Shown here piece by piece: positions 35,477 through 44,664 of a stretch of DNA of 64,000 nt. A program made the translations under genes and the position numbers. Below the pieces are notes generated by a model. The model saw only the letters and a program-made list of their open reading frames with translations. It did not search any database and had not been told where the DNA came from. How positions within the stretch are numbered: position 1 is the first letter of the stretch; each line of letters begins with the position of its first letter. This stretch comes from Spirochaetia bacterium (lineage in GTDB: Bacteria; Spirochaetota; Spirochaetia; Treponematales; Treponemataceae). The DNA is taken from NCBI GenBank assembly GCA_900769975.1, contig CAAGIR010000234.1, positions 4,970 through 68,969 of the forward strand. Reading direction: 5' to 3'.

Positions 35477-36730
35477 TTAATTTAATTCATTAACACGTTC
35501 CATTGGCGAAAGAATTTCAGTTACACGAACACCGAAGTTTTCATCAATAACTACAACTTCGCCTTTTGCAATCGGTTTATGATTTACAAGAATATCAACA
35601 GGTTCACCGGCAAGTTTATCCAGCTCAATGATTGTACCTTCACCCATACCAAGAATATCCTTTATTGATTTCTTTGTACGTCCAAGTTCTACAGTCATTT
35701 CCATGAAAACATCCATAATTAAACTGATGTTTCCCTGTTCGCCAGCTGAAACGCCGCTTGAAAGATTTGGATACTGCAAAGGCTGAACATTAGGAACATT
35801 CATTCCCATATTCATACCCATACCAGGCATACCACCCATCTGATTCATGCCACCCATAGAGCCCATTCCCATTTGATTCATGTTCATGCCCATGTTTTGC
35901 ATGCCGCCCATCTGGTTCATGCCACCCATCGACCCCATTCCCATCTGATTCATACCCATATTCGGCATACTGTTGTTCATCTGGTTCATACCGCCCATGC
36001 CAGCCATAGAGCCCATGTTCATCTGACCAGAAGAAACTGATGAATCACCTGTTATATCAATAGGAGCCAGAGATGCAGGATTATCACCACCCAAAGCATT
36101 AGAAATACCTTCAGCTGCATCACCGCCTGTACATTCCCAAATTGTATAAGCATTTGAATCCAAAGTTAAAGGATAACTTGTAAGAACAAAATCCCCTTGA
36201 GGGAAAATTATCATTGCTTTTGATTCATTAAAAGTTTCTGGATTGATATAAGAAATATCAAGATTTTTTGCAACACTTCCAATCTGATTGATTTCTGCAC
36301 TTATATGAGTTGAAATAAACTCTGATACTACAGAAAGCACCATATCATCAACTTCTTCAACTTTTTCAGAACTAGCCAATTCAAAAATCTTCAATGCAAA
36401 ATCTGGAGCCATTAAATACAAATGACTTCCTTTTATTCCTTTATCAAAATCCGCAATAACGCCAATTACAACTTCAGGCAATTTTGCAAGAACCCTGTCA
36501 CGATTTGATTTTTCAACAACAGGTTTTCCGCAGACAAAACTTGCACTCGTTGTCTTATTAATATTTTCTTCAACTTTTGGCTGTAAATCATCAGCAAATC
36601 CTTGAAGAGTAGAGATATCAAAATTATATGTTGGATTATTACCAACGTGGCCAGATGAATTCAGTCCATCCATTGCAACGCCAGAAAGCAATGCATCAAT
36701 TTCATCCTGCGAGATAGCACCATCACTCAT
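35477..36730 (-). CDS. fliY: flagellar motor switch phosphatase/C-ring protein FliY (FliN family)
   Basis: A 417-residue C-ring protein. The N-terminus SQDEIDALLSG is the CheY-binding type motif shared with FliM. Residues of about 60-200 are CheC-like. Residues 236-314 are an extraordinary Met/Gly/Asn linker with repeats such as NQMGMGSMGGMNQMGG. Residues 336-412 form the FliN/SPOA domain (VELGRTKKSIKDILGMGEGTIIELD). It overlaps fliM by 8 bases. The long Met-rich linker is its main oddity. Confidence 0.92.
   Translation of the reverse strand: MSDGAISQDEIDALLSGVAMDGLNSSGHVGNNPTYNFDISTLQGFADDLQPKVEENINKTTSASFVCGKPVVEKSNRDRVLAKLPEVVIGVIADFDKGIKGSHLYLMAPDFALKIFELASSEKVEEVDDMVLSVVSEFISTHISAEINQIGSVAKNLDISYINPETFNESKAMIIFPQGDFVLTSYPLTLDSNAYTIWECTGGDAAEGISNALGGDNPASLAPIDITGDSSVSSGQMNMGSMAGMGGMNQMNNSMPNMGMNQMGMGSMGGMNQMGGMQNMGMNMNQMGMGSMGGMNQMGGMPGMGMNMGMNVPNVQPLQYPNLSSGVSAGEQGNISLIMDVFMEMTVELGRTKKSIKDILGMGEGTIIELDKLAGEPVDILVNHKPIAKGEVVVIDENFGVRVTEILSPMERVNELN
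35789..36025 (-). repeat. Met/Gly/Asn-rich repeat region inside fliY
   Basis: Encodes residues 236-314. Two DNA copies of about 50 bp are nearly identical (encoding MNQMGMGSMGGMNQMGGM twice), with shorter degenerate units on both sides. It joins the CheC-like and FliN domains, so it is likely a flexible tether that can change length by slippage. Confidence 0.8.
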
Positions 36731-37760
36731 ATGTTTCGTCTCCTTCTACAGAAAGCTCTTCAAATTCGTCTGATTCAACGTTTTCAACTTTTCCTGTAAT
36801 TTGTACTGCCATTTTTTTACCGACAACACCAGGTTGACAGTAAAACTTTTTTTCATTTCCTACACTTAAAGATAAAGGATCTCCGATTTTTATATTTGAA
36901 AGACGTATTACATCTCCAACTCGTAAAGACAATACATCTCGTATAGGCAAATTAATGCTTCCAAAATCTGCAACAACATCCATATCTACAGATGTAAGCT
37001 GCTGTTTAATTGTTCCCAAATATTGTGTTGTAGAATTTTTTCTTACTGATGAGAACCAATATTGTGATGAAAGTTTTGAAACAATCGGTTCAAGTACCAG
37101 ATAAGGAATACAAAAGTTCATCATTCCTTCTTCATCACCAACTTTCGTTTCGAGCGTAATTAAAACGACCATTTCTGTCGGAGGTACAATCTGCGCAAAC
37201 TGAGGATTTGTTTCAATTTGGGCAAATCGAGGGCGTAAATCAATTACTTGAGTCCAGGCTTCACGAATATTTGCAAGAATTCTGACGATAACACCTTCCA
37301 TTACTTCCTGTTCTATATCAGTTAAATCACGATTTTTATTACCAGTTGTAGCACCTCTACCACCAAAAAGCCTGTCAATCATACAGAAAGTAATCGCAGG
37401 GTCAATTTCAAGCACCGCATTTCCTTTTAAAGGGTCCATATTAATTACGGCAAGCGTTGTCGGCGTTGGAATAGAACGTATAAATTCTTCGTAAGTAATC
37501 TGATCAACACTGGCTACATGAACATGAACAAGGGAACGTAACTGTGCTGATAAAGATGTTGTCGTTAAACGTGCAAAAGTTTCGTGCATAATAGAAACTG
37601 TACGCAACTGTTCTTTTGAGAATTTATCCGGACGTTTAAAGTCATAAATCTTTATTTTTTTCGCACTATTGACCGGTTTATAATCATCTGTATCAGATTC
37701 ACCAGAACTGATGGCTGTGAGCAATTGGTCAATTTCGTCCTGAGACAGAACTTCGTTCAT
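36723..37760 (-). CDS. fliM: flagellar motor switch protein FliM
   Basis: A 345-residue C-ring switch protein. The N-terminal CheY-P binding segment is LSQDEIDQLLTAI (residues 5-17). The middle CheC-like domain has FSKEQLRTVSIMHETFARLTTTSLSAQLR, and LFGGRGATTGNKNRDLTDIEQEVME surrounds the conserved GGxG loop. The C-terminal SPOA domain spans about residues 255-330. GGTGGAAG precedes the ATG. It lies between fliL and fliY and links chemotaxis to motor rotation. Confidence 0.96.
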   Translation of the reverse strand: MNEVLSQDEIDQLLTAISSGESDTDDYKPVNSAKKIKIYDFKRPDKFSKEQLRTVSIMHETFARLTTTSLSAQLRSLVHVHVASVDQITYEEFIRSIPTPTTLAVINMDPLKGNAVLEIDPAITFCMIDRLFGGRGATTGNKNRDLTDIEQEVMEGVIVRILANIREAWTQVIDLRPRFAQIETNPQFAQIVPPTEMVVLITLETKVGDEEGMMNFCIPYLVLEPIVSKLSSQYWFSSVRKNSTTQYLGTIKQQLTSVDMDVVADFGSINLPIRDVLSLRVGDVIRLSNIKIGDPLSLSVGNEKKFYCQPGVVGKKMAVQITGKVENVESDEFEELSVEGDETYE

Positions 37761-37778
37761 GCAACTTCCACCTTACAA

Positions 37779-38330
37779 TTAATTTGACTGAATAACATCT
37801 TTTTGCTGGAAAACAACATCACGAATACGCGAACTGCTTAAAATCTTATCGTTAATTCCGTTTTTAATTTCATTTTCCAGAGCATCTTCATTATTCGGAT
37901 TACGCAATTCAGCAGCAGTTTTACTGCTAAAATAACGACGCAAAAACGCTTTTAATTCAACAAGACGAGCAGAAATTTCCGCCGATGCAGCCTTATCATC
38001 TTTTTTATATGCTAAAGCAACATCAACTCTTACAGTTGCAGGAGGATCATCTGCTGTTGTTGTCTGAATTATTCCTAAAGATGTGTACCAGTCATAAATT
38101 TCGCGTTGCCCCGAAACATATTCTTCGGAAGAAGGAATTGCCGTTACTGCTGTAGAATTTTTTCCTGTAATTTTAACAGTTATCACAACTACAACAACAA
38201 TAACAATAATTGCTGCGAGACCAATAATTATCCATTTAAGTAAACTTGGGAAAATACCGCCTAATCCACCTTTTTTTTCTGATGATGAACCAGCATTGTC
38301 GTCCAAGTTAATTTCATCTTCGTCTGCCAT
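37779..38330 (-). CDS. fliL: flagellar basal body-associated protein FliL
   Basis: A 183-residue protein with one membrane helix (about residues 31-53, LLKWIIIGLAAIIVIVVVVVITV) and a periplasmic domain (about 75-180) containing VDVALAYKKDDKAASAEISARLVELKAFLRRYFSSKTAAEL. It is slightly longer than enterobacterial FliL. GGAGGGG precedes the ATG. In spirochaetes FliL surrounds stators and sets flagellar orientation; this role is inferred from the family. Confidence 0.92.
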   Translation of the reverse strand: MADEDEINLDDNAGSSSEKKGGLGGIFPSLLKWIIIGLAAIIVIVVVVVITVKITGKNSTAVTAIPSSEEYVSGQREIYDWYTSLGIIQTTTADDPPATVRVDVALAYKKDDKAASAEISARLVELKAFLRRYFSSKTAAELRNPNNEDALENEIKNGINDKILSSSRIRDVVFQQKDVIQSN

Positions 38331-38369
38331 TTCCCCTCCAGCAAATCTACTTTATTTTACATTCTAACA

Positions 38370-39098
38370 TTAAAAATGTCCTTCGTCTAGGATTATTATA
38401 TCCACTCTTCTATTATATGCACGACCTTCAGCTGTATCATTTGAAAACTTTGGTCTGGTGTCGGCATAACCTGCTACAGAAAAATTATTTTCCTTTACTC
38501 CATAATCGGCAAGATAATGAAGAACATTAACAGCTCTTGCAGCAGAAAGTTCCCAATTACTAGGATAAATAGAATCTTCTGATACAGAAACATTGTCTGT
38601 ATGTCCTTCTATTCTAAAACGCCTGTCTTTTAATTCATCTGATTTAAAAAATTCTGCAAGACGCAGTAAAGTTTGGCGTGTTTCATTTATATTCAGTTCG
38701 GCACTGCCCTCTTCAAAATAATTATCTGAAAGCAAAGTGATTATTAGTCCTCTTTCATCACTTGTAATTGTTATTTTATTTGATTTTATATCAGGAGCAA
38801 AAAGACTGACTGCTTTTTTCTTTGCCAGCCCAAGTGATTTCCCTTTTTCAAGAGATGGTAAAGAGTTAATATTGTTTCCTAAATCTGAAAGCTGACCAGC
38901 AGAAAGAGAAAGTCCCCCCGTTACAGACTCTGTTTCCTGCATCTGAAGGCTCTGAGTAATTGTTGCCATTTGTGTTATGTCAATTTCGCTTGGATTGTAA
39001 AGCATTACGAAGAAACACAACATAAGGGTAATCATGTCTCCATAAGTTCCCAACCAGGCTGATGACGGTTTTTCTGGTTCCTTACTTTTTCTTCCCAT
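38370..39098 (-). CDS. motB: flagellar motor stator protein MotB
   Basis: A 242-residue stator anchor. The single membrane helix contains the proton-conducting Asp21 (TYGDMITLMLCFFVMLY). The C-terminal OmpA-like peptidoglycan-binding domain holds FRIEGHTDNVSVSED and NWELSAARAVNVLHYLADYGV. The linker between them (about residues 42-110) is a likely plug. It follows motA by 18 bases. The Asp supports a proton-driven motor rather than PomB-type Na+ use, although this is not certain. Confidence 0.95.
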   Translation of the reverse strand: MGRKSKEPEKPSSAWLGTYGDMITLMLCFFVMLYNPSEIDITQMATITQSLQMQETESVTGGLSLSAGQLSDLGNNINSLPSLEKGKSLGLAKKKAVSLFAPDIKSNKITITSDERGLIITLLSDNYFEEGSAELNINETRQTLLRLAEFFKSDELKDRRFRIEGHTDNVSVSEDSIYPSNWELSAARAVNVLHYLADYGVKENNFSVAGYADTRPKFSNDTAEGRAYNRRVDIIILDEGHF

Positions 39099-39116
39099 TT
39101 ATTCACTCTCTATAAA

Positions 39117-39899
39117 CTAATCTTTTAATACATCAGCTTCTATTGCTTTTCTTGTAACAGGATCAAGATATGTTAAAAGTTTCTGTGCCATAATTCTAGG
39201 GTTTTCACCTGCCTGAATTGAAAGGACACCTTCGATAATCATTTCTTTTGAACGCATTTCCTGACTATTTTGATTTGCAAGTTTTGTAGAAAACGGTGTA
39301 ATAAGCCAGTTTGCCATCATAGATCCATAAAGTGTTGTAATCAACGCAACAGCCATGTTTGGACCTAAAGATGATTTGTCTTCAAGGTTATTCAACATAC
39401 CGATAAGACCTACTACAGTACCCATCATACCAAAACCTGGAGCAAAACCAGCCCATGCATTTATTAATCCTATCCATTCCATATGACGGGCTTCTATCTG
39501 ATTCATTTCATTTTCCATAATAGTACGGATAATGTTTCCTTCTGTACCGTCTACTACAAGACGAAGTCCCATTTTCATAAAAGGATCTTCCAAATCTTCA
39601 AGCCCATCTTCCAGTGCAAGAATACCCTCACGTCTTGCCTTTTCTGATAAAGCCTGCATATTAATTACTGTATTTTTTTCACCAAAATCTGGTATTTTAA
39701 ACGCTTTTCCCATAATCTTAAAAAGGCTTAAAACTTTTTTTAGGGGGGATGCAATAAACATTGCAAAATATGAACCACCAATTGTCATTAAAGCAGAAGG
39801 TATATCAATAATTCCACCTAAAGAACCGCCTGATGTCATTACCGACATGACAATCATCGCAGCACCACCAACAATACCAATTATAGTAGCTATATCCAT
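39117..39899 (-). CDS. motA: flagellar motor stator protein MotA
   Basis: A 260-residue stator ring protein with four membrane segments. The first starts ATIIGIVGGAAMIVMSVM. The cytoplasmic loop has charged residues (LEDGLEDLEDPFMKMGLRLVVDG) that meet FliG. The late pair of helices includes AWAGFAPGFGMMGTVVGLIGML and NMAVALITTLYGSMMANWLITPFSTKL. The start overlaps the flbD stop (TAATG), so translation is coupled. Confidence 0.96.
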   Translation of the reverse strand: MDIATIIGIVGGAAMIVMSVMTSGGSLGGIIDIPSALMTIGGSYFAMFIASPLKKVLSLFKIMGKAFKIPDFGEKNTVINMQALSEKARREGILALEDGLEDLEDPFMKMGLRLVVDGTEGNIIRTIMENEMNQIEARHMEWIGLINAWAGFAPGFGMMGTVVGLIGMLNNLEDKSSLGPNMAVALITTLYGSMMANWLITPFSTKLANQNSQEMRSKEMIIEGVLSIQAGENPRIMAQKLLTYLDPVTRKAIEADVLKD

Positions 39900-40099
39900 T
39901 ACAAGACCTCTTGTCTTTCATTACCGATTTCTTTTCGATATTCGATAATTTTTTTTATTAAATCTTCAGGGGAATCTTTTACGATAATTTTTCGACCCGA
40001 CAACATTGTCAAAGTAAGGTCTGGAGTTGTTTCCATACTTTCTATCATGTGCGGATTTACCCAATATTTTTTCCCATCCAACCGCATTACATCAATCAT
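39899..40099 (-). CDS. flbD: flagellar protein FlbD
   Basis: A 66-residue FlbD/SwrD family protein (MIDVMRLDGKKYWVNPHMIESMETTPDLTLTMLSGRKIIVKDSPEDLI). SwrD raises motor power in Bacillus by supporting stator function, which suits its overlap with motA. It is the first gene of the leftward motility operon here. In Treponema pallidum the flgD and flgE genes precede it; here they are absent from the upstream region, and a promoter sits in the gap instead. Confidence 0.9.
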   Translation of the reverse strand: MIDVMRLDGKKYWVNPHMIESMETTPDLTLTMLSGRKIIVKDSPEDLIKKIIEYRKEIGNERQEVL

Positions 40100-40413
40100 A
40101 TAACTTCTATTTTACAGAAATTTTTAAAAAAATCTATAAAATAATATTCTATTATAACTTTTTTTTTATTAAAATCAAATATTTTTTTATTATTTTTAAT
40201 TATAATTTAAAAGTATTCCTGTCACATTTATACAAATGTTAAACTGGTAAAAATGTCAAAAAATTCAAAAATTTCATAAACTACAATCCTTATGCTAATT
40301 TTTTGTTATACATATTAAGAAGTAATTCCTTTTTAAAAAAGATTAAATTATAATATAAGCATATAAAACATTAAAGAACAGATTGATTTGTTTCACATAG
40401 AAGGATTTATAAT
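40100..40413. other. AT-rich divergent intergenic region between flbD and a two-component system
   Basis: This 314-base stretch has no gene. It contains the predicted flbD promoter and a small hairpin ACATTT-atac-AAATGT near 40226-40241. A TATAAT-like sequence upstream of the response regulator lacks a convincing -35 box. Confidence 0.55.
40151..40178 (-). promoter_or_regulatory. candidate promoter of the motility operon (upstream of flbD)
   Basis: Reading leftward, TTGATT (40173-40178) and TATAAT (40151-40156) are separated by 16 bases, which is a sigma-70-type promoter. The leader would be about 45 bases. A sigma-28 sequence was not seen. Confidence 0.55.
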
Positions 40414-41127
40414 ATGGAAAAAACCGTACCGTATATTTATGTAATTGAAGATGAAGAGGATATTTCAAAGCTCATTTGCATGTATTTGCAAAAATCTTCA
40501 ATAGAATCACGCCCTTTTTACAATGCTGAAGATGCAATTGAAGCATTAAAAAAAGACAGACTTCCTGACATTATTGTTTTGGATTTAAATCTTCCTGGAA
40601 TGAGCGGTTTTGACTTTTTACAAAATATTAAGGATACTTTTAATTCTAAAATGCCGTCTGTTATGATTCTTTCGGCAAGAGATGCAGATGAAGACATCAT
40701 CCAGGGATTAGGCATTGGAGCCGACGAATTTATTACAAAACCTTTTTCTCCAAGCGTTCTTGTTGCACGGATTCAGGCAAATTTACGTAAGCAAAGCATA
40801 ATTACTGCAAATGCTGAAGAATTTATAAACTTTGGGGAATATACACTTTTATTGAACAGTTGTGTTTTAAAAAAAGGTACTGTAAAGATTTCTCTTTCTA
40901 CAAAAGAATATAAAGTTCTTGAATTCCTTATCAAAAATGCTGGAAAAATTCTTTCTCCTGAAGAAATTTATAAAAATGTCTGGGAAGTTGAATATGGTGA
41001 TTTGACTGCAGTTGCCGTTTATATCCAGCGTTTACGAAAAAAACTGGAAAAAGACATTAATTCATGTGAATATATTAAAACAGAATTTGGTAAAGGATAT
41101 ATTTTTAATAAGGATATGATTTCTTAA
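40414..41127 (+). CDS. OmpR/PhoB-family response regulator
   Basis: A 237-residue regulator. The receiver (residues 1-125) has acidic pocket residues Glu12, Asp13 and Glu14 and phospho-acceptor Asp57 (VLDLNLPGMSGFDFL), with Lys at FITKPFSPSVL. The C-terminal winged helix (about 140-235) has LSTKEYKVLEFLIKNAGKILSPEEIYKNVW and VYIQRLRKKLEKD. GAAGGA precedes the ATG. It lies 2 bases before its kinase gene. The regulon cannot be inferred. Confidence 0.94.
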   Translation: MEKTVPYIYVIEDEEDISKLICMYLQKSSIESRPFYNAEDAIEALKKDRLPDIIVLDLNLPGMSGFDFLQNIKDTFNSKMPSVMILSARDADEDIIQGLGIGADEFITKPFSPSVLVARIQANLRKQSIITANAEEFINFGEYTLLLNSCVLKKGTVKISLSTKEYKVLEFLIKNAGKILSPEEIYKNVWEVEYGDLTAVAVYIQRLRKKLEKDINSCEYIKTEFGKGYIFNKDMIS

Positions 41128-41129
41128 TA

Positions 41130-42515
41130 ATGACAATAAAAAAACAATTCATTACGTTATCTTCTTTTATAATTGCAATCCCTCTTTTAATAATGCTTTT
41201 TTTATTTGCTCATAAATATTTAAATACGCCTTCCAGAATGTTAATTGACGGAACAGAAAAAGTTAGGAAATTTTCCACAAGAGAAATTTCAAAAAAAGAC
41301 AAAAAAGCACTCATGGGGATTTTAAGAAATCTGCCGCCAGAAGTTGAAACATGTATTTTTTTTGATGACAACTGGAAAATAATCTATACTAACATTTCTG
41401 ACCCTAATATTACTTTAAATACAACAAAAGAAGAATTGTTTTCCTTTATTAATGAATTTTCTGACAAATTCTTTTATCAGTTTACAAAGATTAAATTAGG
41501 CGAAGGCGAAGCATCTATGATTTCTAGAATCAGGACTATCCCTAATAAAAGAAAACAGCCTTACGAATTTATGACATCTGTAATGTTTGTTCTGGTTATT
41601 CTTGTTCTTGTGTGTGTCACTTTTATAATCATTATTTCACGCACAATTTTCAAATCTATAATTCAGATACAAAACACGACAAAACAACTCGCTGACGGAA
41701 ATCTGTCACTTTCTTGCGAACCTTCAAAATCAAAAATCAAAAAAAATGAAATAACCAGTATTCTAGAAAGTCTTGAAAAAATGCGTATAGCCCTTCTGGA
41801 AGAACAGAATAGAAAACAAAAATTCATTATGGGTATGAGTCACGATTTACGCACTCCTATTGCAATCATAAAAGGATATACAGAAGCAATAACAGACGGA
41901 ATTGTATCTTCTAAAGAAGAAATTCAAAAATCTCTGGAACTAATCCATCTAAAATCTACTCAACTTGAAGAAATGATAAATTCATTAATAAATTTTATGA
42001 AAATGGATTATTATAAGATTCTGAAAGATACAAAACCTGTTCCAATTACACAGCTCATAAAAGAATTTGCAAAAAACTCCTGTCTTATGGCAACCGTATT
42101 TAAACGACAAATAATTACCGACATACAGATTGAAGAAAACATTACACTTGAATTAAACAAACTGCTTGTGTTGCGTGCTTTTGAAAACCTTTTCAGCAAT
42201 GCAATCAGATATACAAAAGATAATGATACTATTTACATAAATGCATATAATAATATAGAAAAGAAAATCATTATATTTCAAATAAAAGATACAGGAATCG
42301 GAATAAAAAAATCGGATTTGAATTACATTTTTGATATGTTTTACCGCGGAACAAATTCGCGACGTGAAGATGGAATGGGCATAGGTCTTTCTGTCGTTAA
42401 AAATGTAATTACAACATACGGCTGGCATATTGATGTTCAATCAGAAGAAAACAAAGGAAGCTGTTTTACTATAGAAATTTCTTATACTGATAATGATATA
42501 ATGCCAGTTTCTTAA
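41130..42515 (+). CDS. membrane sensor histidine kinase
   Basis: A 461-residue kinase. Two membrane helices (about residues 8-28 and 149-171) enclose a periplasmic sensor of about 120 residues with no family I recognise. A HAMP-like segment follows (about 172-225). The phosphotransfer helix has His238 (MGMSHDLRTPIAIIKGY). The ATPase domain has an N box (FENLFSNAIRYT) and G boxes (KDTGIGIKKSD and GMGIGLSVVKN). It is co-transcribed with the response regulator and converges on hemW with a 13-base gap. Confidence 0.93.
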   Translation: MTIKKQFITLSSFIIAIPLLIMLFLFAHKYLNTPSRMLIDGTEKVRKFSTREISKKDKKALMGILRNLPPEVETCIFFDDNWKIIYTNISDPNITLNTTKEELFSFINEFSDKFFYQFTKIKLGEGEASMISRIRTIPNKRKQPYEFMTSVMFVLVILVLVCVTFIIIISRTIFKSIIQIQNTTKQLADGNLSLSCEPSKSKIKKNEITSILESLEKMRIALLEEQNRKQKFIMGMSHDLRTPIAIIKGYTEAITDGIVSSKEEIQKSLELIHLKSTQLEEMINSLINFMKMDYYKILKDTKPVPITQLIKEFAKNSCLMATVFKRQIITDIQIEENITLELNKLLVLRAFENLFSNAIRYTKDNDTIYINAYNNIEKKIIIFQIKDTGIGIKKSDLNYIFDMFYRGTNSRREDGMGIGLSVVKNVITTYGWHIDVQSEENKGSCFTIEISYTDNDIMPVS

Positions 42516-42528
42516 TTCACTTTTGTGA

Positions 42529-43794
42529 TTAAACAAGATTTTCAAGAAATTTGTTCAAAAAAAGGATACCGTTTTTGCCAAGTGTGAAAATTGTATCATT
42601 CTTAAAGTTTTTTATGATGCACAAGCCTTTTTTTTGCCATTCTTCACAAAGAAGTAAAAATTTTTGCGGCAATTCATGATGAAAAGTCTGTTCAAAATTA
42701 TTTTTTGATATGCCAGAAATTTTTCTCATGCCCATCATAAAATATTCAAATTCAGAAATTTCGGTGGTAATTATTTCTGTGATTTGAAAAGGCTTCGCAT
42801 TTTGATTTTGCTCATCAAAATTTTCCCAAAACGAAATATATTTTGAAATGTCATCTACGTTATTCCAGCGAAAACCACTGCCGTCATAATTATAAAGGGT
42901 GCCAGTTGCTCCAGCGCCTATTCCAAAATAATCTTCATGATTCCAGTATTTTAAATTGTGTAGGCATTTTTTGTCATTTTTACAGAAATTAGAAACTTCA
43001 TATTGCAAAAATCCATTTTTTTCAAGAAAGGAACGTGCCTTTATCCATATATCATCAGCTTTTTCAAAATCATACGAAAAAACACCATCATTATATTCTT
43101 TTCCAAGCGGAGTTTCTTCTTCTATTGTAAGGGAATACATGGAAATATGATTTAAATTATTTAAATGAGAAATTACAAAATCAATACCGTCCAAAAAAGT
43201 TTTTTCGTTTTCATAAGGAAGAGTGCATATAAAATCGATGGAAAGTTCTTTTTTCCATTGAGAAAGAAGTTCAACCGCTTGTGAATTAATCAGATTTGAA
43301 GAGCGCCTTTGTACATTTTTTAAAGATACATCATTCATTGATTGAATTCCGCATGAAATTCTTGTAATTCCACATTCTTCATAATCCTGTAAAAGTTGTG
43401 GCGTAACATCATCTGGATTTATTTCAATAGAAATTTCACAAGCGTTATGAAGAGTGATAAACGAGGAATGTTTCAAATGGAAAATTATTTGCTTCAGCTG
43501 ATTTTTTGTAAGCAAACTGGGGGTACCGCCTCCAATATAAACCGTATCCAGAAGAATTCTGTTTAAGGAATAATCCGAACAGGCAGAAGAAAGTCTGTAG
43601 TCAATTTCGCTGCATAATGAATCGATATATTCCTGCGGTATTAAAGACTGCTTTTCACACTTGTATTGTTTTTTAATTTTATTAACAGGCACACTGAAAA
43701 AATCACAATATTTGCACTTTGAAACACAAAACGGAATATGAATATACAGTCCTTTTGCCTTATCTGTGATATTATGATTTTTTATTTCAAGCAT
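42529..43794 (-). CDS. hemW: radical SAM heme chaperone HemW / coproporphyrinogen oxidase-like
   Basis: A 421-residue radical SAM enzyme. The [4Fe-4S] motif is CVSKCKYC (residues 22-29, in GLYIHIPFCVSKCKYCDFF). It lacks the extra cysteine that follows in oxygen-independent coproporphyrinogen oxidase HemN. YIGGGTPSLL and the late HemN-C type domain (EYFMMGMRKISGISKNNF) fit HemW, so a heme chaperone role is more likely than true porphyrinogen oxidase. It is downstream of lepB with 11 bases between. Confidence 0.88.
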   Translation of the reverse strand: MLEIKNHNITDKAKGLYIHIPFCVSKCKYCDFFSVPVNKIKKQYKCEKQSLIPQEYIDSLCSEIDYRLSSACSDYSLNRILLDTVYIGGGTPSLLTKNQLKQIIFHLKHSSFITLHNACEISIEINPDDVTPQLLQDYEECGITRISCGIQSMNDVSLKNVQRRSSNLINSQAVELLSQWKKELSIDFICTLPYENEKTFLDGIDFVISHLNNLNHISMYSLTIEEETPLGKEYNDGVFSYDFEKADDIWIKARSFLEKNGFLQYEVSNFCKNDKKCLHNLKYWNHEDYFGIGAGATGTLYNYDGSGFRWNNVDDISKYISFWENFDEQNQNAKPFQITEIITTEISEFEYFMMGMRKISGISKNNFEQTFHHELPQKFLLLCEEWQKKGLCIIKNFKNDTIFTLGKNGILFLNKFLENLV

Positions 43795-43805
43795 AATGAT
43801 TTATT

Positions 43806-44507
43806 TTAATAAAGTTTAAAGTTTTTAAAAGGAAAATAACAGCAGATAGCTTTTGCATCAATCTGTTCTTTTTTCACTACACCCCACAATCGTGAATCAT
43901 CAGAAGATTTTCTGTTATCGCCAAGCACAAAGTATTCATCCTCTCCCAAAGTAATCTGCTCAAACGAACCTTTTACGCCTATAGAACTATCCCACCCTGC
44001 TGGTGCTGCAAAAAAAGTAACATTGTAAGTTTTTGGAGTAATTTCAAATTCTGTAAGAAAATGTTTTTCACCCTGTGGACGAACGTACATTACATAATCA
44101 CGCATATAAATTGTATCGCCAGGCATACCTACAACTCTTCGCAAAGTCTGCTTTGTACCTGGAAGATTTTCATTTTCAACAGTAGAAAGTTTCTGACCTG
44201 TAAAAAATTGAACAAAAACCCTGCCCATTTTTTCCATAAACGACAATTCTTTTTGAACTCTTGCCTGAATAAGGACAATGTCGCTACGTTCGATTTTTTT
44301 AAAAACTGGAGTAACCATTACAAATGAATTTTCGGGAACATCAGGATTCATGGACGGTGAATTCTGTTTTACTGGAAAAATCAAAAAATTAATAATGATA
44401 TTAATAAATATATATAGAGAAATACAAAACAAAATCAATATTAATGATTTTTTCTGCTTTTCTTTTTTTAATTGGTATGAAAATTGTGTTATCTTCTGAT
44501 TTTTCAT
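43806..44507 (-). CDS. lepB: signal peptidase I (catalytic Lys position occupied by Arg)
   Basis: Type I leader peptidase that should cleave Sec signal peptides at the outer face of the inner membrane, 233 residues. There is a basic N-terminus, one membrane helix (about residues 22-43), and the catalytic Ser in NSPSMNPDV. Box D reads LRRVVGMPGDTIYM, where family members normally have KR; the general-base lysine is thus Arg. Box E GDNRKSSDDSRLWG is intact. The start is ATG 44507; the TTG two codons earlier is less likely. It is divergent from smpB. Confidence 0.88.
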   Translation of the reverse strand: MKNQKITQFSYQLKKEKQKKSLILILFCISLYIFINIIINFLIFPVKQNSPSMNPDVPENSFVMVTPVFKKIERSDIVLIQARVQKELSFMEKMGRVFVQFFTGQKLSTVENENLPGTKQTLRRVVGMPGDTIYMRDYVMYVRPQGEKHFLTEFEITPKTYNVTFFAAPAGWDSSIGVKGSFEQITLGEDEYFVLGDNRKSSDDSRLWGVVKKEQIDAKAICCYFPFKNFKLY

Positions 44508-44544
44508 CTGCAATAAATACCTGATATTTTTTTGTGTTACTTCT

Positions 44545-44573
44545 AAAATATCACAAAACCTTTCATTTTACAA
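44545..44573 (-). promoter_or_regulatory. candidate promoter of lepB-hemW
   Basis: Reading leftward, TTGTAA (44568-44573), a 17-base spacer and TATTTT (44545-44550). The -10 is a four-of-six match. Confidence 0.4.
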
Positions 44574-44664
44574 TAAATACTTGTGAAAATACTTATGAAT
44601 AAACATTTTTTATTTTGTTTTTGTGAAAAATTAAACTTTTTAATAAGCCGTCTCACGAAGAAAC

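Noticed and set aside
40414..42515. Two-component system as part of the motility regulon
   Set aside because: It is divergent and shows no flagellar-specific feature. It is adjacent only because flgD-flgE are absent here.
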